Counted from the stretch's first letter, positions 48,438 to 60,642 are shown. The stretch is DNA of 64,000 nucleotides from Pseudomonas paralcaligenes (GCF_019655855.1 NZ_BPFX01000022.1:1-64000), one strand, 5' to 3'. Program-made: numbers and translations. The notes: a model not told the origin generated them from the letters alone.

Positions 48438-50366
48438 ATGCGCCGCCCTCTATTCTGTCTGCTTTCCGCCTTCCTCTCCTGCACTCTCGGCCTGTCCGCC
48501 GTGCAGGCCGCCAGCCTGTCCCAGCAGCGGCAGATGTACGACGAGGCCAAGCGCGCCCTGGCCAAGGGCGACAAGGGCCCCTACCAGCGCTACGCCAGTG
48601 CCCTGCGCGACTACCCGCTGGAGCCCTACCTGGCCTATGACGAGCTGACCGCGCGCCTGAAGTGGGCGAGCAACGACGAGATCGAGGCCTTCCTCACCGA
48701 GCACGGCGACCTGCCCCAGGCCGGCTGGATGAAGCTGCGCTGGCTGCGCTGGCTGGCCGAGCGCGGCGAATGGCAGACCTTCGCCAACCATTACGACCCC
48801 AAGCTCAACTTCACCGAACTGGACTGCCTCTACGGCCAGTACCTGTACAAGCACGGCATGCAGGCCGAGGCGCGGGCCGCGGCGGAAAAGCTGTGGCTGG
48901 TCGGCAAGTCCCAGCCCGAGGCCTGCGACACCCTGTTCGGCACCTGGCGCGCCGACGGCCAGCTCACCGAGGAGCGCCGCTGGAAGCGCGCCAAGCTGGC
49001 GGCCGAGGCGCGCAACTACGGCCTCGCCAGTTACCTGGTGAAGGGCCTGCCGAGCCAAGGCAAGCAGGGCGAGCTGATGATCGAGGCGGCGCAGAAGCCG
49101 CAGATCATGAGCCAGACCGCCCGCTTCGCCCCCGCCGACCACTACATGGCCGACGCCGCCGGCCTCGGCCTGCGCCGCCTGGCCCGCCAGGACCCGGAAA
49201 AGGCCCTGAGCCTGCTCGAGGTCTATGCGGGCAAGCTGCCGTTCTCCAGCGACGAGAAGGTCGCCATCGCCCGCGAGATCGGCCTGACCCTGGCCAAGCG
49301 CTTCGACATCCGCGCCCTGCGGGTCATGGCCCAGTACGACCCGGAACTGCGCGACAACACCGTGTCCGAATGGCGTGCCCGCCTGCTGCTGCGTCATGGC
49401 CAGTGGGAAGACGCCTACCAGTTGACCAGCCGCCTGCCGGCGGACCTGGCCACCACCAGCCGCTGGCGCTACTGGCATGCGCGCAGCCTGCAACTGGCCA
49501 AGCCCCAGGACCAGCAGGCGATGGCCCTGTACGGCCAACTGGCCAAGGAGCGTGACTTCTACGGTTTCCTCGCCGCCGACCGCATCCAGGCGCCCTATAG
49601 CCTGAACAACCGGCCGATGGCCATCGACCCGCAACTGATGCAGAAGGTGCGCAGCACCGCCGGCATCCGCCGCGCCCTGGAATTCCACGACCGCGGCCAG
49701 ATCGTCGACGGCCGCCGTGAGTGGTACCACGTCAGCCGCCTGTTCAGCCGCGAGGAACTGGTGGCCCAGGCCAGGCTGGCCTACGACAAGGAGTGGTACT
49801 TCCCGGCGATCCGCACCATCAGCCAGGCGCAGTACTGGGACGACCTGGACATCCGCTTCCCCATGGCGCACAAATCCAGCCTCACCCAGCAGGCCAAACT
49901 GCGCGGCCTGAACTCCAGTTGGGTGTTCGCCATCACCCGCCAGGAAAGCGCGTTCATGGCCGACGCCCGCTCGCCGGTCGGCGCCATGGGCCTGATGCAA
50001 CTGATGCCGGGCACCGCCAAGGAGACCGCGCGCAAGTTCGGCATCCCCCTGGCCGATCCGCAGCAGGCGCTGGTGCCGGAGAAGAACATCCAGCTCGGCG
50101 CCGCCTACCTGAGCCAGGTGCACGGCCAGTTCAACGGCAACCGGGTGCTCGCCTCCGCCGCCTACAACGCCGGCCCGGGCCGCGTGCGCCAGTGGCTGAG
50201 GGGCGCAGACCACCTGGCCTTCGACGTGTGGGTGGAGAACATCCCGTTCGACGAGACCCGCCAGTACGTGCAGAACGTGCTGTCCTACTCGGTGATCTAC
50301 GGCCAGAAGCTCGGCGTGCCGCAGCCGCTGGTGGACTGGCACGAGCGCTTCTTCGACGATCAGTGA
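48438..50366 (+). CDS. slt: Soluble lytic murein transglycosylase
   Basis: 642 residues. Signal peptide (MRRPLFCLLSAFLSCTLGLSAVQAA), then the long superhelical ring of Slt70, and the C-terminal lysozyme-like domain with catalytic Glu in AITRQESAFMADARSPVGAMGLMQLMPGTA and NIQLGAAYLSQVHGQF. Cleaves peptidoglycan to 1,6-anhydromuropeptides, which feed NagZ and recycling. Monocistronic and followed by two repeats. Confidence 0.96.
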   Translation: MRRPLFCLLSAFLSCTLGLSAVQAASLSQQRQMYDEAKRALAKGDKGPYQRYASALRDYPLEPYLAYDELTARLKWASNDEIEAFLTEHGDLPQAGWMKLRWLRWLAERGEWQTFANHYDPKLNFTELDCLYGQYLYKHGMQAEARAAAEKLWLVGKSQPEACDTLFGTWRADGQLTEERRWKRAKLAAEARNYGLASYLVKGLPSQGKQGELMIEAAQKPQIMSQTARFAPADHYMADAAGLGLRRLARQDPEKALSLLEVYAGKLPFSSDEKVAIAREIGLTLAKRFDIRALRVMAQYDPELRDNTVSEWRARLLLRHGQWEDAYQLTSRLPADLATTSRWRYWHARSLQLAKPQDQQAMALYGQLAKERDFYGFLAADRIQAPYSLNNRPMAIDPQLMQKVRSTAGIRRALEFHDRGQIVDGRREWYHVSRLFSREELVAQARLAYDKEWYFPAIRTISQAQYWDDLDIRFPMAHKSSLTQQAKLRGLNSSWVFAITRQESAFMADARSPVGAMGLMQLMPGTAKETARKFGIPLADPQQALVPEKNIQLGAAYLSQVHGQFNGNRVLASAAYNAGPGRVRQWLRGADHLAFDVWVENIPFDETRQYVQNVLSYSVIYGQKLGVPQPLVDWHERFFDDQ

Positions 50367-50385
50367 GCACGACGGGCGCCTTCAG

Positions 50386-50451
50386 GTAGGGTGCGCCGTG
50401 CGCACCGGATGCGGACGCCGTGCCCATTGAGGTGCGCACGGCGCACCCTAC
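50386..50451. repeat. Perfect long inverted repeat after slt
   Basis: Two 21-base arms beginning GTAGGGTGCG and ending CGCACCCTAC are perfectly complementary around a 24-base loop, 20 bases after the slt stop. The GTAGGG opening is shared with the repeat at 29531. Confidence 0.92.
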
Positions 50452-50460
50452 GAAGCCTGG

Positions 50461-50527
50461 CCCCATAACCCGGATGCGCTCCGGGATAGCAGGAAACTCC
50501 CGCCCCGGATTGCATCCGGGCTACGGG
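50461..50527. repeat. REP-like inverted repeat between slt and the MOSC gene
   Basis: Two 25-base arms, each containing a CCCGGATGC or CCCGGATTGC core that itself pairs with GCATCCGGG, match at about 21 of 25 positions. It lies 10 bases past the preceding repeat and directly abuts the MOSC gene stop. Confidence 0.85.
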
Positions 50528-50528
50528 G

Positions 50529-51332
50529 TCACTCCAGCACTTCCACCGACATCCCCACGCGCAGCTCGCCGGTGCCGCGCGGCAGCAGGTTCTGGCCGAA
50601 ATAGACCTCGCCATTGCGCTCGCGGTAGGTCTTGAGGGTGGCCAGCGGCTCGCGGTCGGCGTTGCGCACGCCGGTGCCGGGGTCGATGGTGGTGAGGATG
50701 CAGCGGCTGCAACCCTTGGCCACCTCGAACTCCAGATCGCCGATGCGGATGCGCTTCCACTCGTCCTCGGCATAGGGCGCGCTGCCCTCCACCACTAGGT
50801 TGGGACGGAAGCGCAGCATCTCCAGCGGACGGCCGACCCGGGCGGACAGGTCGTCCAGAGAGGCCTGGCCGATCAGCAGCAGCGGAAAGCCGTCGGGGAA
50901 GGCCACCCGGTCGCCCGGCTGGGCGTAGGCGGTGTCGACCTGGCGGGTGCGCGACTCGGGCGCCTGCACCAGGCGGCAGGGCCGGCCGATGAAGGCGCTC
51001 AGCCACTCGGCCGCGGCGTCGCCAGCGTCCGGCACGCGCAGGCTGTCGCGCCAGATGGTCACCCCGCGCAACCCCTCGTCGGGGTGCGGCAGCGCCACCT
51101 CCAGGCTGCCGAACCCCGGCGCGCTGAGGCTCAGGCCGCCATCGGCGTTGTACAGGGCGGTGAGTTGGCTCATCTGCGGCAGCAGGCGCTGGGTCAGGAA
51201 ACGGCCGCTCTCCGGCTCCACCAGCATCCAGCGACGGTCGCCCCGCAGGCCCAGCGCCTCCAGCGGCGAACTGGCGAGGCTTTCGCCCCGGGCGGACTTG
51301 AGGGGGTAGCGATAGAGGGCGGAAAGCTGCAT
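50529..51332 (-). CDS. MOSC-domain oxidoreductase-like protein
   Basis: 267 residues. An N-terminal MOSC beta-barrel (ALYRYPLKSARGESLASSPLEALGLRGDRRWMLV) precedes the MOSC domain, with the invariant Cys in VAKGCSRCILTTIDPGTG and RFRPNLVVEG. Related to YcbX and mARC, which use molybdenum cofactor to reduce N-hydroxylated compounds. No C-terminal ferredoxin domain is present, unlike E. coli YcbX. The ATG at 51332 begins MQLSALYRYP. Confidence 0.92.
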   Translation of the reverse strand: MQLSALYRYPLKSARGESLASSPLEALGLRGDRRWMLVEPESGRFLTQRLLPQMSQLTALYNADGGLSLSAPGFGSLEVALPHPDEGLRGVTIWRDSLRVPDAGDAAAEWLSAFIGRPCRLVQAPESRTRQVDTAYAQPGDRVAFPDGFPLLLIGQASLDDLSARVGRPLEMLRFRPNLVVEGSAPYAEDEWKRIRIGDLEFEVAKGCSRCILTTIDPGTGVRNADREPLATLKTYRERNGEVYFGQNLLPRGTGELRVGMSVEVLE

Positions 51333-51450
51333 GAACCGACATCCTGGGCGATTGGGCCTGGCCGGGCCGCCCGGCATGGAAAACGCCGGCGGCCCTGCGA
51401 AATTAGACGGCGGTTATACGGGGAGCATGCCGGGCGCTCAAGCCCGGCGG

Positions 51451-52377
51451 TCAGGTATCGCGGCGCAGACGGTCGACGATGACGTCGACCAGCTTGTCCG
51501 GCTGGAACTTGGAGAGGAAGCTGTCGCAACCGACCTTCTTCACCATCGCCTCGTTGAAACTGCCGGACAGCGAGGTGTGCAGCACCACGTAGAGGTCGCG
51601 CAGGCGCGGGTCGTTGCGGATCTCGGTGGTCAGGCGGTAGCCGTCCATCTCCGGCATCTCGGCGTCGGTGATCACCATCAGCAGCTTGTCGGTCATTACC
51701 TCGCCGCTGTCGGCCCACTTCTTCAGCAGTTGCAGGCCCTTGAGGCCGTCGCTGGCGGAATGGGTGCGCAGGCCGAGCTGGCCGAGGGTGCCACGCAGCT
51801 GGGTGAGGGCCACACCAGAGTCATCCACCAGCAGCACCTCGCGGCCCACCGCCTTGGCGAGCAGGGGTTCGGCCAGCTTCTCGTCGGAGACCTTGGTACT
51901 CATCGGCGCGATCTCGGCCAGCACCTTCTCCACATCGATCACCTCGACGATCTGGTCGTCCACCTTGGTGATGGCGGTCAGGTAGTGCTGGCGCCCCGCC
52001 CCGCCCGGCGGCGGCAGGATGGATTCCCAGTTGAGGTTGAGGATGCGGTCCACCCCGCCGACCAGGAAGGCCTGCACCGAGCGGTTGTACTCGGTGACGA
52101 TGATGGTGCTGTTCTCGTTGGGGGTCAGCGGGCGCATGCCGATGGCCTGGGACAGGTCGATCACCGGCAGGGTCTGGCCACGCAGGTTGACCACGCCGCA
52201 GACATAGGGATGGCGGTGCGGCATCAGCGTCAGCTTGGGCAGCTGCAGGACCTCCTGCACCTTGAACACGTTGATGGCGAACAGCTGTCGCCCCGCCAGC
52301 CGGAACATGAGGATTTCCAGGCGGTTCTCGCCCACCAGCTGGGTGCGTTGATCAACCGTATCGAGAATGCCGGCCAT
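51451..52377 (-). CDS. cheV: Chemotaxis coupling protein CheV
   Basis: 308 residues. N-terminal CheW domain (residues about 20-160: LEILMFRLAGRQLFAINVFKVQEVL, GVVNLRGQTLPVIDLS) and C-terminal receiver (LLVDDSGVALTQLRGTLGQLG), with the phospho-acceptor Asp in VITDAEMPEMDGY and Lys in FLSKFQPDKLV. Couples receptors to CheA in a phosphorylation-dependent way. AAAGGAG site before the ATG. It is divergent from the che operon, with paired CTAG palindromes between. Confidence 0.94.
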   Translation of the reverse strand: MAGILDTVDQRTQLVGENRLEILMFRLAGRQLFAINVFKVQEVLQLPKLTLMPHRHPYVCGVVNLRGQTLPVIDLSQAIGMRPLTPNENSTIIVTEYNRSVQAFLVGGVDRILNLNWESILPPPGGAGRQHYLTAITKVDDQIVEVIDVEKVLAEIAPMSTKVSDEKLAEPLLAKAVGREVLLVDDSGVALTQLRGTLGQLGLRTHSASDGLKGLQLLKKWADSGEVMTDKLLMVITDAEMPEMDGYRLTTEIRNDPRLRDLYVVLHTSLSGSFNEAMVKKVGCDSFLSKFQPDKLVDVIVDRLRRDT

Positions 52378-52524
52378 CGCCTACTCCTTTCGTGTCCCAT
52401 CAGTCTAGCCGAGCCCCGCGCAGAGCCTGTGCCAGATATCGGCCAGCCGCCCCGGGACTGAAGGCGGCCGAATGCCATCATGCCAGCGCCCGACCAGCCA
52501 CGCCACCGGCAGGCATCGGTGGCG

Positions 52525-52543
52525 CCCCTAGGGGCCCTAGGGG
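52525..52543. promoter_or_regulatory. Tandem CTAG palindromes in the cheV/che intergenic region
   Basis: A perfect 10-base palindrome, CCCCTAGGGG (52525-52534), is directly followed by CCCTAGGGG (52535-52543). CTAG is rare in such genomes, so two copies 9 bases apart in a divergent control region suggest a protein-binding site. The function is inferred from position and symmetry. Confidence 0.4.
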
Positions 52544-52617
52544 TCTCCCCGATTTCGCCGCCGGGCATGCGGGCCTACCGTTCGCAACATCCATCCGACC
52601 CTCCGAGGCCCCGCCCC

Positions 52618-53700
52618 GTGCTCGCCTACTGCCTTCTCTGGCTCGGCCTGGCGCTCGCCGCCGCCGGCACCCTGCTGTTCCAGCCCTGGCTGGCCGGCGC
52701 CGGACTGCTGCTCGGCGCCGGTGCTGCGCTGCCGCTGCGACCTGCCGCCCCGACACCCACTGCCACCGCCGAGGCCTCGCCCGCCGAACCTGCACCGCCG
52801 GCCTACGCACCGCTGCTGCAGACGGTGCTGCCCGCCTGGGGCGAGAACCTCGGCCAGATCCGCCATGTGCTGCAGGACAACATCGGCCGGCTGTTCGAGC
52901 GTTTCTCCAGCCTGGCCCAGCGCCTGGAACAGACCCTCGGCCACTCCGAGAGCGTGATCGGTGGCGGCGGCGTCACCGAAGGGCTGCGCCACGCCAACCA
53001 GCGGCTCGACGAGGTGTCCGCCGCCTTCCACGCCGCCGGCGAGCGCAAGCGCCAGCTGCTCGGCACCATCGGCAGCCTCAACCAGTACGCCAGCGAGCTG
53101 CAGGGCATGTCCAAGCACGTGCAGGACATCGCCAGCCAGACCAACCTGCTGGCGCTCAACGCGGCCATCGAGGCGGCCCGCGCCGGCGAGTACGGCCGCG
53201 GTTTCTCGGTGGTGGCCGACGAAGTGCGCAAGCTGTCCAGCCTGTCGGCCGAGACCGGCCAGCGCATGGTCGAGAAGGTCGGCGAGATCAACGGCGCCAT
53301 CCGCGGCACCGTCACCGCCGCCGAGGAGATGTCCGGCAGCGAGGAAAGCAACCTGCGCTACCTCGACCAGGTCACCGGCGAACTGATGCAGGGGCTGACC
53401 GGCAGCCTCGACGAACTCACCGAGACCACCCGCCAGCTGCAGCACGACGTGCGGGTGACCCAGGCCGACATCCAGGAAATCGTCGTCAGCCTGCAGTTCC
53501 AGGACCGCGCCGACCAGATGCTCGACCACCTGCAGGCCGACCTCGACCGCCTGCAACGCACCGCCCACGAGGCGCAGCCCGACCTGCAGCCGGAGCGCTG
53601 GCTGGCCGACCTGCGCCGCCAGTTCACCACCGCCGAGGAACGCCACGGGCGCCGCGCCCCGGCGGCGGCGCCCCGGCAAGACGACATCACCTTTTTCTGA
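52618..53700 (+). CDS. Receptor-like chemotaxis protein with CheZ-like phosphatase motif
   Basis: About 360 residues. Two adjacent hydrophobic segments (residues 2-45) form a membrane hairpin with almost no periplasmic part. After a Pro/Ala linker comes a coiled-coil with the receptor tip ([36 protein letters not shown]). Near the C-terminus, [11 protein letters not shown] puts Asp296 and Gln300 in the same F-Q-D-x-x-x-Q arrangement as the catalytic Asp143/Gln147 of E. coli CheZ, and the last residues are DDITFF, recalling the CheZ tail that binds CheY. There is no HAMP domain and no other cheZ in the cluster. The GTG at 52618 has a GAGG site; an ATG at 52567 is possible. Confidence 0.85.
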   Translation: MLAYCLLWLGLALAAAGTLLFQPWLAGAGLLLGAGAALPLRPAAPTPTATAEASPAEPAPPAYAPLLQTVLPAWGENLGQIRHVLQDNIGRLFERFSSLAQRLEQTLGHSESVIGGGGVTEGLRHANQRLDEVSAAFHAAGERKRQLLGTIGSLNQYASELQGMSKHVQDIASQTNLLALNAAIEAARAGEYGRGFSVVADEVRKLSSLSAETGQRMVEKVGEINGAIRGTVTAAEEMSGSEESNLRYLDQVTGELMQGLTGSLDELTETTRQLQHDVRVTQADIQEIVVSLQFQDRADQMLDHLQADLDRLQRTAHEAQPDLQPERWLADLRRQFTTAEERHGRRAPAAAPRQDDITFF

Positions 53701-53709
53701 GAGCACGCC

Positions 53710-54075
53710 ATGAGCAAGACCATCCTGATCGTCGACGACTCCCTCTCCATGCGCCAGCTGGTGAAGATGACCCTCACCGGCGCCGGCCACCAGGTCATCG
53801 AGGCGGTGGACGGCCGCGACGCCCTGAGCAAGCTCAACGGCCAGAAGATCAACCTGATCATCAGCGACGTGAACATGCCCAACCTCGACGGCATCGGCCT
53901 GGTCAAGGAGATCAAGGCGCGCAACGAGTACCGCTTCACCCCCATCGTCATGCTCACCACCGAGAGCGAACAGGGCAAGAAGGCGGAAGGCCAGGCGGCC
54001 GGCGCCAAGGCCTGGATCGTCAAGCCGTTCCAGCCCCAGCAGCTGCTGTCGGCGGTCGACAAGCTGGCCAGCTGA
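53710..54075 (+). CDS. cheY: CheY-like response regulator
   Basis: 121 residues, a lone receiver domain: acidic pair Asp9-Asp10, phospho-acceptor Asp53 in SDVNMPN, Thr in MLTTESE and Lys in IVKPFQ. There is no output domain, so it acts by binding another protein. It sits 9 bases after the CheZ-like receptor gene and just before the STAS gene. Confidence 0.94.
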   Translation: MSKTILIVDDSLSMRQLVKMTLTGAGHQVIEAVDGRDALSKLNGQKINLIISDVNMPNLDGIGLVKEIKARNEYRFTPIVMLTTESEQGKKAEGQAAGAKAWIVKPFQPQQLLSAVDKLAS

Positions 54076-54076
54076 G

Positions 54077-54377
54077 ATGTTCGCGCTCGCCCAGCCCGCT
54101 CCCGCCCGCCTGAGCCTCGGCGGCAGCCTGACCATCTACGAGGTGGCCGAGGCGCGCGACGCCCTGCTCGCCGCCTTCGCCGCCGGGCGCGAGGCCGCCT
54201 GGGAGCTGGACCTGGCCGCCCTGGAGGAACTCGACAGCGCCGGCGCCCAGCTGCTGCTGGCGGCCCGGCGCCACCTCGACGGCGCCGGCGGCGAGCTGCG
54301 GCTGGTCGCACCCGGCGAAGCGGTGCGCGAACTGCTCGAACTGCTGCGCCTGGATGCGCTGCTGCACGGAGACGACC

Positions 54378-54388
<11 letters not shown>
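54077..54388 (+). CDS. STAS-domain protein (anti-sigma factor antagonist type)
   Basis: 103 residues. STAS fold with the strand LSLGGSLTIYEVAEARDALL and the phosphorylatable Ser54 in ELDSAGAQLLLAARRHL. Such domains are usually switched by phosphorylation or bind kinases. It starts 1 base after the cheY stop and overlaps cheA by 11 bases, so translation is coupled. A role in the chemosensory system is inferred from position. Confidence 0.9.
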
Positions 54389-56570
<2,182 letters not shown>

Positions 56571-56579
56571 GAGTCCACC

Positions 56580-58217
56580 ATGCAATTCATCCGCAACATG
56601 AAGATCGGCGTGCGCCTGATCGCCGGGTTCACCCTGGTGGTGCTCCTCACCGCCCTGGTCGGCGCCCTGGGCATCGCCAACCTGGCCCGGGTCAACGATC
56701 TGTCGGACCAGATGTACAACCGCGAGATGCAGGCCCTGGAAAACATGATGAACGCCAACATGGACCTCATCTACCTGGGCCGCCACCTGCGCAGCAACAT
56801 GCTCGCCACCTCGCTGGCGGAGCGCGAGAGCACCGCCGCCCAGGTGCACGAGGCGATCAAGGCGCTGCACCAGAACCTCGACAAGGCCCGCGCCAGCTTC
56901 GACAGCGAGCAGTCGATCGCCCGCCTGGCGGAACTCGACGCGCAGCTCGCCGAGTACGAGAAGACCGCCCTGCAGATGCTCGAGACCAGCAGGAACAGCG
57001 ACCTGGCCCAGACCAGCGAACTCAGCGCGCTGATGCCCCAGCTGCGCGCCCATGGCAATGGAGCCGACGCCACCATCTCCGAGCTGGTGGCGCAGAAGAA
57101 GACCCGCGCCAAGGAAGCCAACGATGGCATCACCGAGATCTACACCGGCGCCCGCGCACAGATGCTGGTGCTGGTGGTGGTCGCCGCGCTGATCGGCTTC
57201 GCCATCGGCATCTTCGTCACCCGCTCCATCACCCGCCCGCTGAATCGCGCGGTGGGCGTGGCCGACAGCCTGGCCGAGGGCGACCTGAGCGTGACCGTGG
57301 AGGCCGACAGCCGCGACGAGACCGGCCGCCTGCTGGCCTCGATGAAACACATGACCGAGCGCCTGCGTAGCGTCATGGCCGACGTGCGCAGTGCCGCCGA
57401 CTCGCTGTCCTCGGCCTCCGAGGAGGTCAGCGCCACTTCCCAGTCGCTGAGCCAGGCGGCCACCGAGCAGGCCGCCAGCGTCGAGGAGACCACCGCCTCG
57501 GTCGAGCAGATGTCCGCCTCCATCGCCCAGAACACCGACAGCGCGCGGGTCACCGACGGCATCGCCGGCAAGGCGGCCAACGACGCTGTGGACGGCGGCC
57601 GCGCCGTGCGCGAGATGGTCCAGGCGATGAAGCAGATCGCCGACAAGATCGGCATCATCGACGACATCGCCTACCAGACCAACCTGCTGGCGCTCAACGC
57701 CGCCATCGAGGCCGCCCGCGCCGGCGACCACGGCAAGGGCTTCGCGGTGGTCGCCGCCGAGGTGCGCAAGCTGGCCGAGCGCAGCCAGGTCGCCGCACAG
57801 GAGATCGGCGGCGTGGCCGGCAGCAGCGTGCACCTGGCCGAGCAGGCCGGGCATCTGCTCGACGAGATCGTGCCGAACATCCAGAAGACCTCGGACCTGG
57901 TCCAGGAAATCACCGCCGCCTCCCAGGAGCAGAGCAGCGGTGCGGCGCAGATCAACATCGCCATGGGCCAGATGAACCAGATCACCCAGCAGAACGCCTC
58001 GGCCTCCGAGGAACTGGCGGCCACCGCCGAGGAGATGAACGCCCAGGCCGGCCAGCTGCTGGAGCTGATCGGCTACTTCCGCCTCGACGGCCAGCACGCC
58101 GGCAGCGCCCAGCGCCGCCCCGAGCCACCGCGGCCGAGCAACCTGCGCGAGCTGCGCCGACCGGAACGGCGGCCGCAGCCGCTGTCCGACGAAGGCCAGT
58201 TCGTCAGCTTCAACTGA
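56580..58217 (+). CDS. Transmembrane methyl-accepting chemotaxis protein
   Basis: 545 residues. Two membrane helices (about 11-31 and 193-213) flank a helical periplasmic domain of the four-helix-bundle type (residues 32-190), with no recognised ligand motif. HAMP follows ([25 protein letters not shown]), then the signalling coiled coil with the tip [38 protein letters not shown]. No C-terminal CheR-binding pentapeptide is seen; it ends VSFN after an Arg/Pro-rich tail. It lies between cheA and cheW, so it is probably the dedicated receptor of this system. Confidence 0.93.
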   Translation: MQFIRNMKIGVRLIAGFTLVVLLTALVGALGIANLARVNDLSDQMYNREMQALENMMNANMDLIYLGRHLRSNMLATSLAERESTAAQVHEAIKALHQNLDKARASFDSEQSIARLAELDAQLAEYEKTALQMLETSRNSDLAQTSELSALMPQLRAHGNGADATISELVAQKKTRAKEANDGITEIYTGARAQMLVLVVVAALIGFAIGIFVTRSITRPLNRAVGVADSLAEGDLSVTVEADSRDETGRLLASMKHMTERLRSVMADVRSAADSLSSASEEVSATSQSLSQAATEQAASVEETTASVEQMSASIAQNTDSARVTDGIAGKAANDAVDGGRAVREMVQAMKQIADKIGIIDDIAYQTNLLALNAAIEAARAGDHGKGFAVVAAEVRKLAERSQVAAQEIGGVAGSSVHLAEQAGHLLDEIVPNIQKTSDLVQEITAASQEQSSGAAQINIAMGQMNQITQQNASASEELAATAEEMNAQAGQLLELIGYFRLDGQHAGSAQRRPEPPRPSNLRELRRPERRPQPLSDEGQFVSFN

Positions 58218-58227
58218 TGGGGGTCGC

Positions 58228-58746
58228 ATGAACGCCATCACCGCCCCCCACGGCAGCGAAACGCTGGACGACAGCGTGCAGCACCTGTCCTTCCGCGTGC
58301 GCCAGGCGCGCTACGCCCTGCCGATCGAGCTGGTGCGCGAGATCATCGAGTACGGCCAGGTCACCGCCGTGCCGATGATGCCCACCTTCATCCACGGCGT
58401 GATCAACCTGCGCGGCAACGTGGTGCCGGTGCTCGACCTGGCGGCGCGCTTCGGCTTCGAGCTGACCGAGCCGGGCAAGCGCACCTGCATCGTCATCATC
58501 GAACTGGAGCTGGACGGCAACGGCCAGGCCCAGCGCATCGGCCTGGTGGTCGACGCGGTGGACGCGGTGCTCGACATCGACCCGCGCGACGTGGAACAGG
58601 CGCCGCCGTTCGGCACCGGCATCCGCACCGACTTCATCGCCGGCATGGCCCGCGACGAGCGCGGCTTCACCATCATCCTGGACGTGCGCCGGGTGCTGTC
58701 GCTGGACGACATCCGCCAGCTGAGCCTGGCGCAACAGGCGGTGTGA
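58228..58746 (+). CDS. cheW: Chemotaxis scaffold protein CheW
   Basis: 172 residues, a single CheW domain: FRVRQARYALPIELVREIIEYGQVTAVPMMP, HGVINLRGNVVPVLDLAARFG and a late GFTIILDVRRVLS. It bridges receptor and CheA. GGGGTCGC precedes the ATG, and the stop overlaps the cheR ATG as TGATG. Confidence 0.94.
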   Translation: MNAITAPHGSETLDDSVQHLSFRVRQARYALPIELVREIIEYGQVTAVPMMPTFIHGVINLRGNVVPVLDLAARFGFELTEPGKRTCIVIIELELDGNGQAQRIGLVVDAVDAVLDIDPRDVEQAPPFGTGIRTDFIAGMARDERGFTIILDVRRVLSLDDIRQLSLAQQAV

Positions 58747-59555
58747 TGGCCCACCGGCACCTGCCCAAGCTGTCCGACGGCGAGTTCCGCTACCTGCAGC
58801 AGATGATGGCGGAGGTGTCTGGCATCCACATGGCCGACAGCAAGCGCATGCTGGTGGCCGGCCGGCTGATGTCGCGGCTGCGGGCGCTGGAGCAGGGCGA
58901 CTTCCGCCAGTACGTCGACTTCCTGCGCCAGCCGGCCAACCAGGACGAGCGGCGCCTGGTGATCGACCTGCTGACCACCAACGAGACCTACTTCTTCCGC
59001 GAGCCCCGGCACTTCGAGTTCCTCGGCCAGTGGGCCGCCACCCAGCGCGGCCCGCTGCACCTGTGGAGCGCCGCCAGTTCCTCCGGCGAGGAGGCCTACA
59101 GCATCGCCATGACCCTCGCCGAGCACGCCCGCACGCCGCACTGGTCGGTGTTCGCCAGCGACCTCAGCCTGCGCGTGCTGGAGCGTGCGCGCCAGGGCAT
59201 CTACCCGCTGGAGCAGGCCGCACAGTTCCCCGCCGACTGGCTGCAGCGCCATTGCCTGCGCGGGGTCAATGACCACGAGGGCAGCTTTCGCATCGGCCAG
59301 CAGTTGCGCCACCGGGTGGCCTTCGCCGAACTCAACCTGATGCGCGAACTGCCGGCGGAGGTCGGGCCGTTCAACGTGATCTTCCTGCGCAACGTGCTGA
59401 TCTACTTCAGCAACCCGGACAAGCGCGCCATCGTCGAGCGCCTGGTGGAGCGGCTGCGCCCCGGCGGCCTGCTGTTCATCGGCCACGCCGAGAGCCTGCA
59501 CGGCTTCACGCTGCCGCTGCGCACGCTGCGCCCTTCCGTGTTCGAGCGAACCTGA
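58746..59555 (+). CDS. cheR: Chemoreceptor glutamate methyltransferase CheR
   Basis: 269 residues, the short CheR form without TPR domain. N-terminal helical domain, then the SAM-dependent core: [37 protein letters not shown] and [12 protein letters not shown]. Methylates receptor Glu residues to set sensitivity. I chose the ATG at 58746, which overlaps the cheW stop; a GTG at 58743 is in frame. Confidence 0.95.
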   Translation: MAHRHLPKLSDGEFRYLQQMMAEVSGIHMADSKRMLVAGRLMSRLRALEQGDFRQYVDFLRQPANQDERRLVIDLLTTNETYFFREPRHFEFLGQWAATQRGPLHLWSAASSSGEEAYSIAMTLAEHARTPHWSVFASDLSLRVLERARQGIYPLEQAAQFPADWLQRHCLRGVNDHEGSFRIGQQLRHRVAFAELNLMRELPAEVGPFNVIFLRNVLIYFSNPDKRAIVERLVERLRPGGLLFIGHAESLHGFTLPLRTLRPSVFERT

Positions 59556-59562
59556 GGCCACC

Positions 59563-60642
59563 ATGATCAAGGTCTTCATCATCGACGACTCGGCCCTGGT
59601 CCGCCAGGTGCTGACCGCCTGCCTGGACAACCACCCCGGCATCCAGGTGATCGGCCAGGCCGCCGACCCGCTGTTCGCCCTGGAGAAGATGCACCGGCAA
59701 TGGCCCGACGTGCTGGTACTGGACGTGGAGATGCCGCGCATGGACGGCATCACCTTCCTGCGCAAGATCATGGCCGAGCGCCCCACCCCGGCGATCATCT
59801 GCTCGACCCTCACCGAGGCCGGCGCCGACATCACCCTGGAAGCCCTGGCCGCCGGCGCGGTGGGAGTGTTCACCAAGGCCCGCCTGGGCCTGAAGGACAG
59901 CCTGCAGCAGATCGCCGGCGACCTGATCCGACAGATCGAGACCGCCGCCCGCAGCCAGCCGCATGCCATGCCGCGCACCCCGCCGGCGCCGGCTGCCCCC
60001 GCGCCGCCCCGGACCGAGCGGAACGGCGCGGTCGGCTTCGCCACCACCGACCGGGTGGTGGCGCTGGGCACCTCCACCGGCGGCACCCAGGCCCTCGAAG
60101 TACTGCTGCGCCAGTTGCCGGTGGACTGCCCGGGCATCGTCATCGTCCAGCACATGCCGGAGAAGTTCACCGCCGCCTTCGCCCAGCGCCTGGACGGCCT
60201 GTGCCGCATCGAGGTGCGCGAGGCCAGGCACATGGACCGGGTGCGCAGCGGCCTGGCCTTGGTCGCCCCCGGCGGCCGGCACATGCAGCTCAAGCGCAGC
60301 GGCGCGCAGTATTTCGTCGAGGTGCTCGACGGCCCGCCGGTCAACCGCCACAAGCCCTCGGTGGACGTGCTGTTCCGCTCGGTGGCCCGGCATGCCGGAC
60401 CCAATGCCCTGGGCGTGATCATGACCGGCATGGGCGACGACGGCGCCCGCGGCCTGCTGGCCATGCGCGAGGCCGGCGCCCGCACCGTGGCCCAGGACGA
60501 GGCCAGCTGCGTGGTCTTCGGCATGCCCAAGGAAGCCCTGCGCCTGGGCGCGGCGCAGAGCAGCGAAGCGCTGCAGAGCCTGCCCCAGCTGATCGTCCAG
60601 TACGGCCGCATACGACCGCAGGTCCTTTCGGGCGAACCTTGA
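59563..60642 (+). CDS. cheB: Chemoreceptor methylesterase/deamidase CheB
   Basis: 359 residues. N-terminal receiver ([12 protein letters not shown], phospho-acceptor Asp in [11 protein letters not shown]) and C-terminal methylesterase, with Ser in [26 protein letters not shown] and the catalytic Asp in [12 protein letters not shown]. Removes methyl groups and may deamidate Gln, a step CheD would otherwise share; no cheD is present here. GAGG site before the ATG. Last gene of the operon. Confidence 0.95.
   Translation: MIKVFIIDDSALVRQVLTACLDNHPGIQVIGQAADPLFALEKMHRQWPDVLVLDVEMPRMDGITFLRKIMAERPTPAIICSTLTEAGADITLEALAAGAVGVFTKARLGLKDSLQQIAGDLIRQIETAARSQPHAMPRTPPAPAAPAPPRTERNGAVGFATTDRVVALGTSTGGTQALEVLLRQLPVDCPGIVIVQHMPEKFTAAFAQRLDGLCRIEVREARHMDRVRSGLALVAPGGRHMQLKRSGAQYFVEVLDGPPVNRHKPSVDVLFRSVARHAGPNALGVIMTGMGDDGARGLLAMREAGARTVAQDEASCVVFGMPKEALRLGAAQSSEALQSLPQLIVQYGRIRPQVLSGEP

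Noticed and set aside
58311..60611. A 766-codon minus-strand frame across cheW, cheR and cheB
   Set aside because: Antisense shadow of three recognised genes, rich in Arg/Ser/Ala with no family match.
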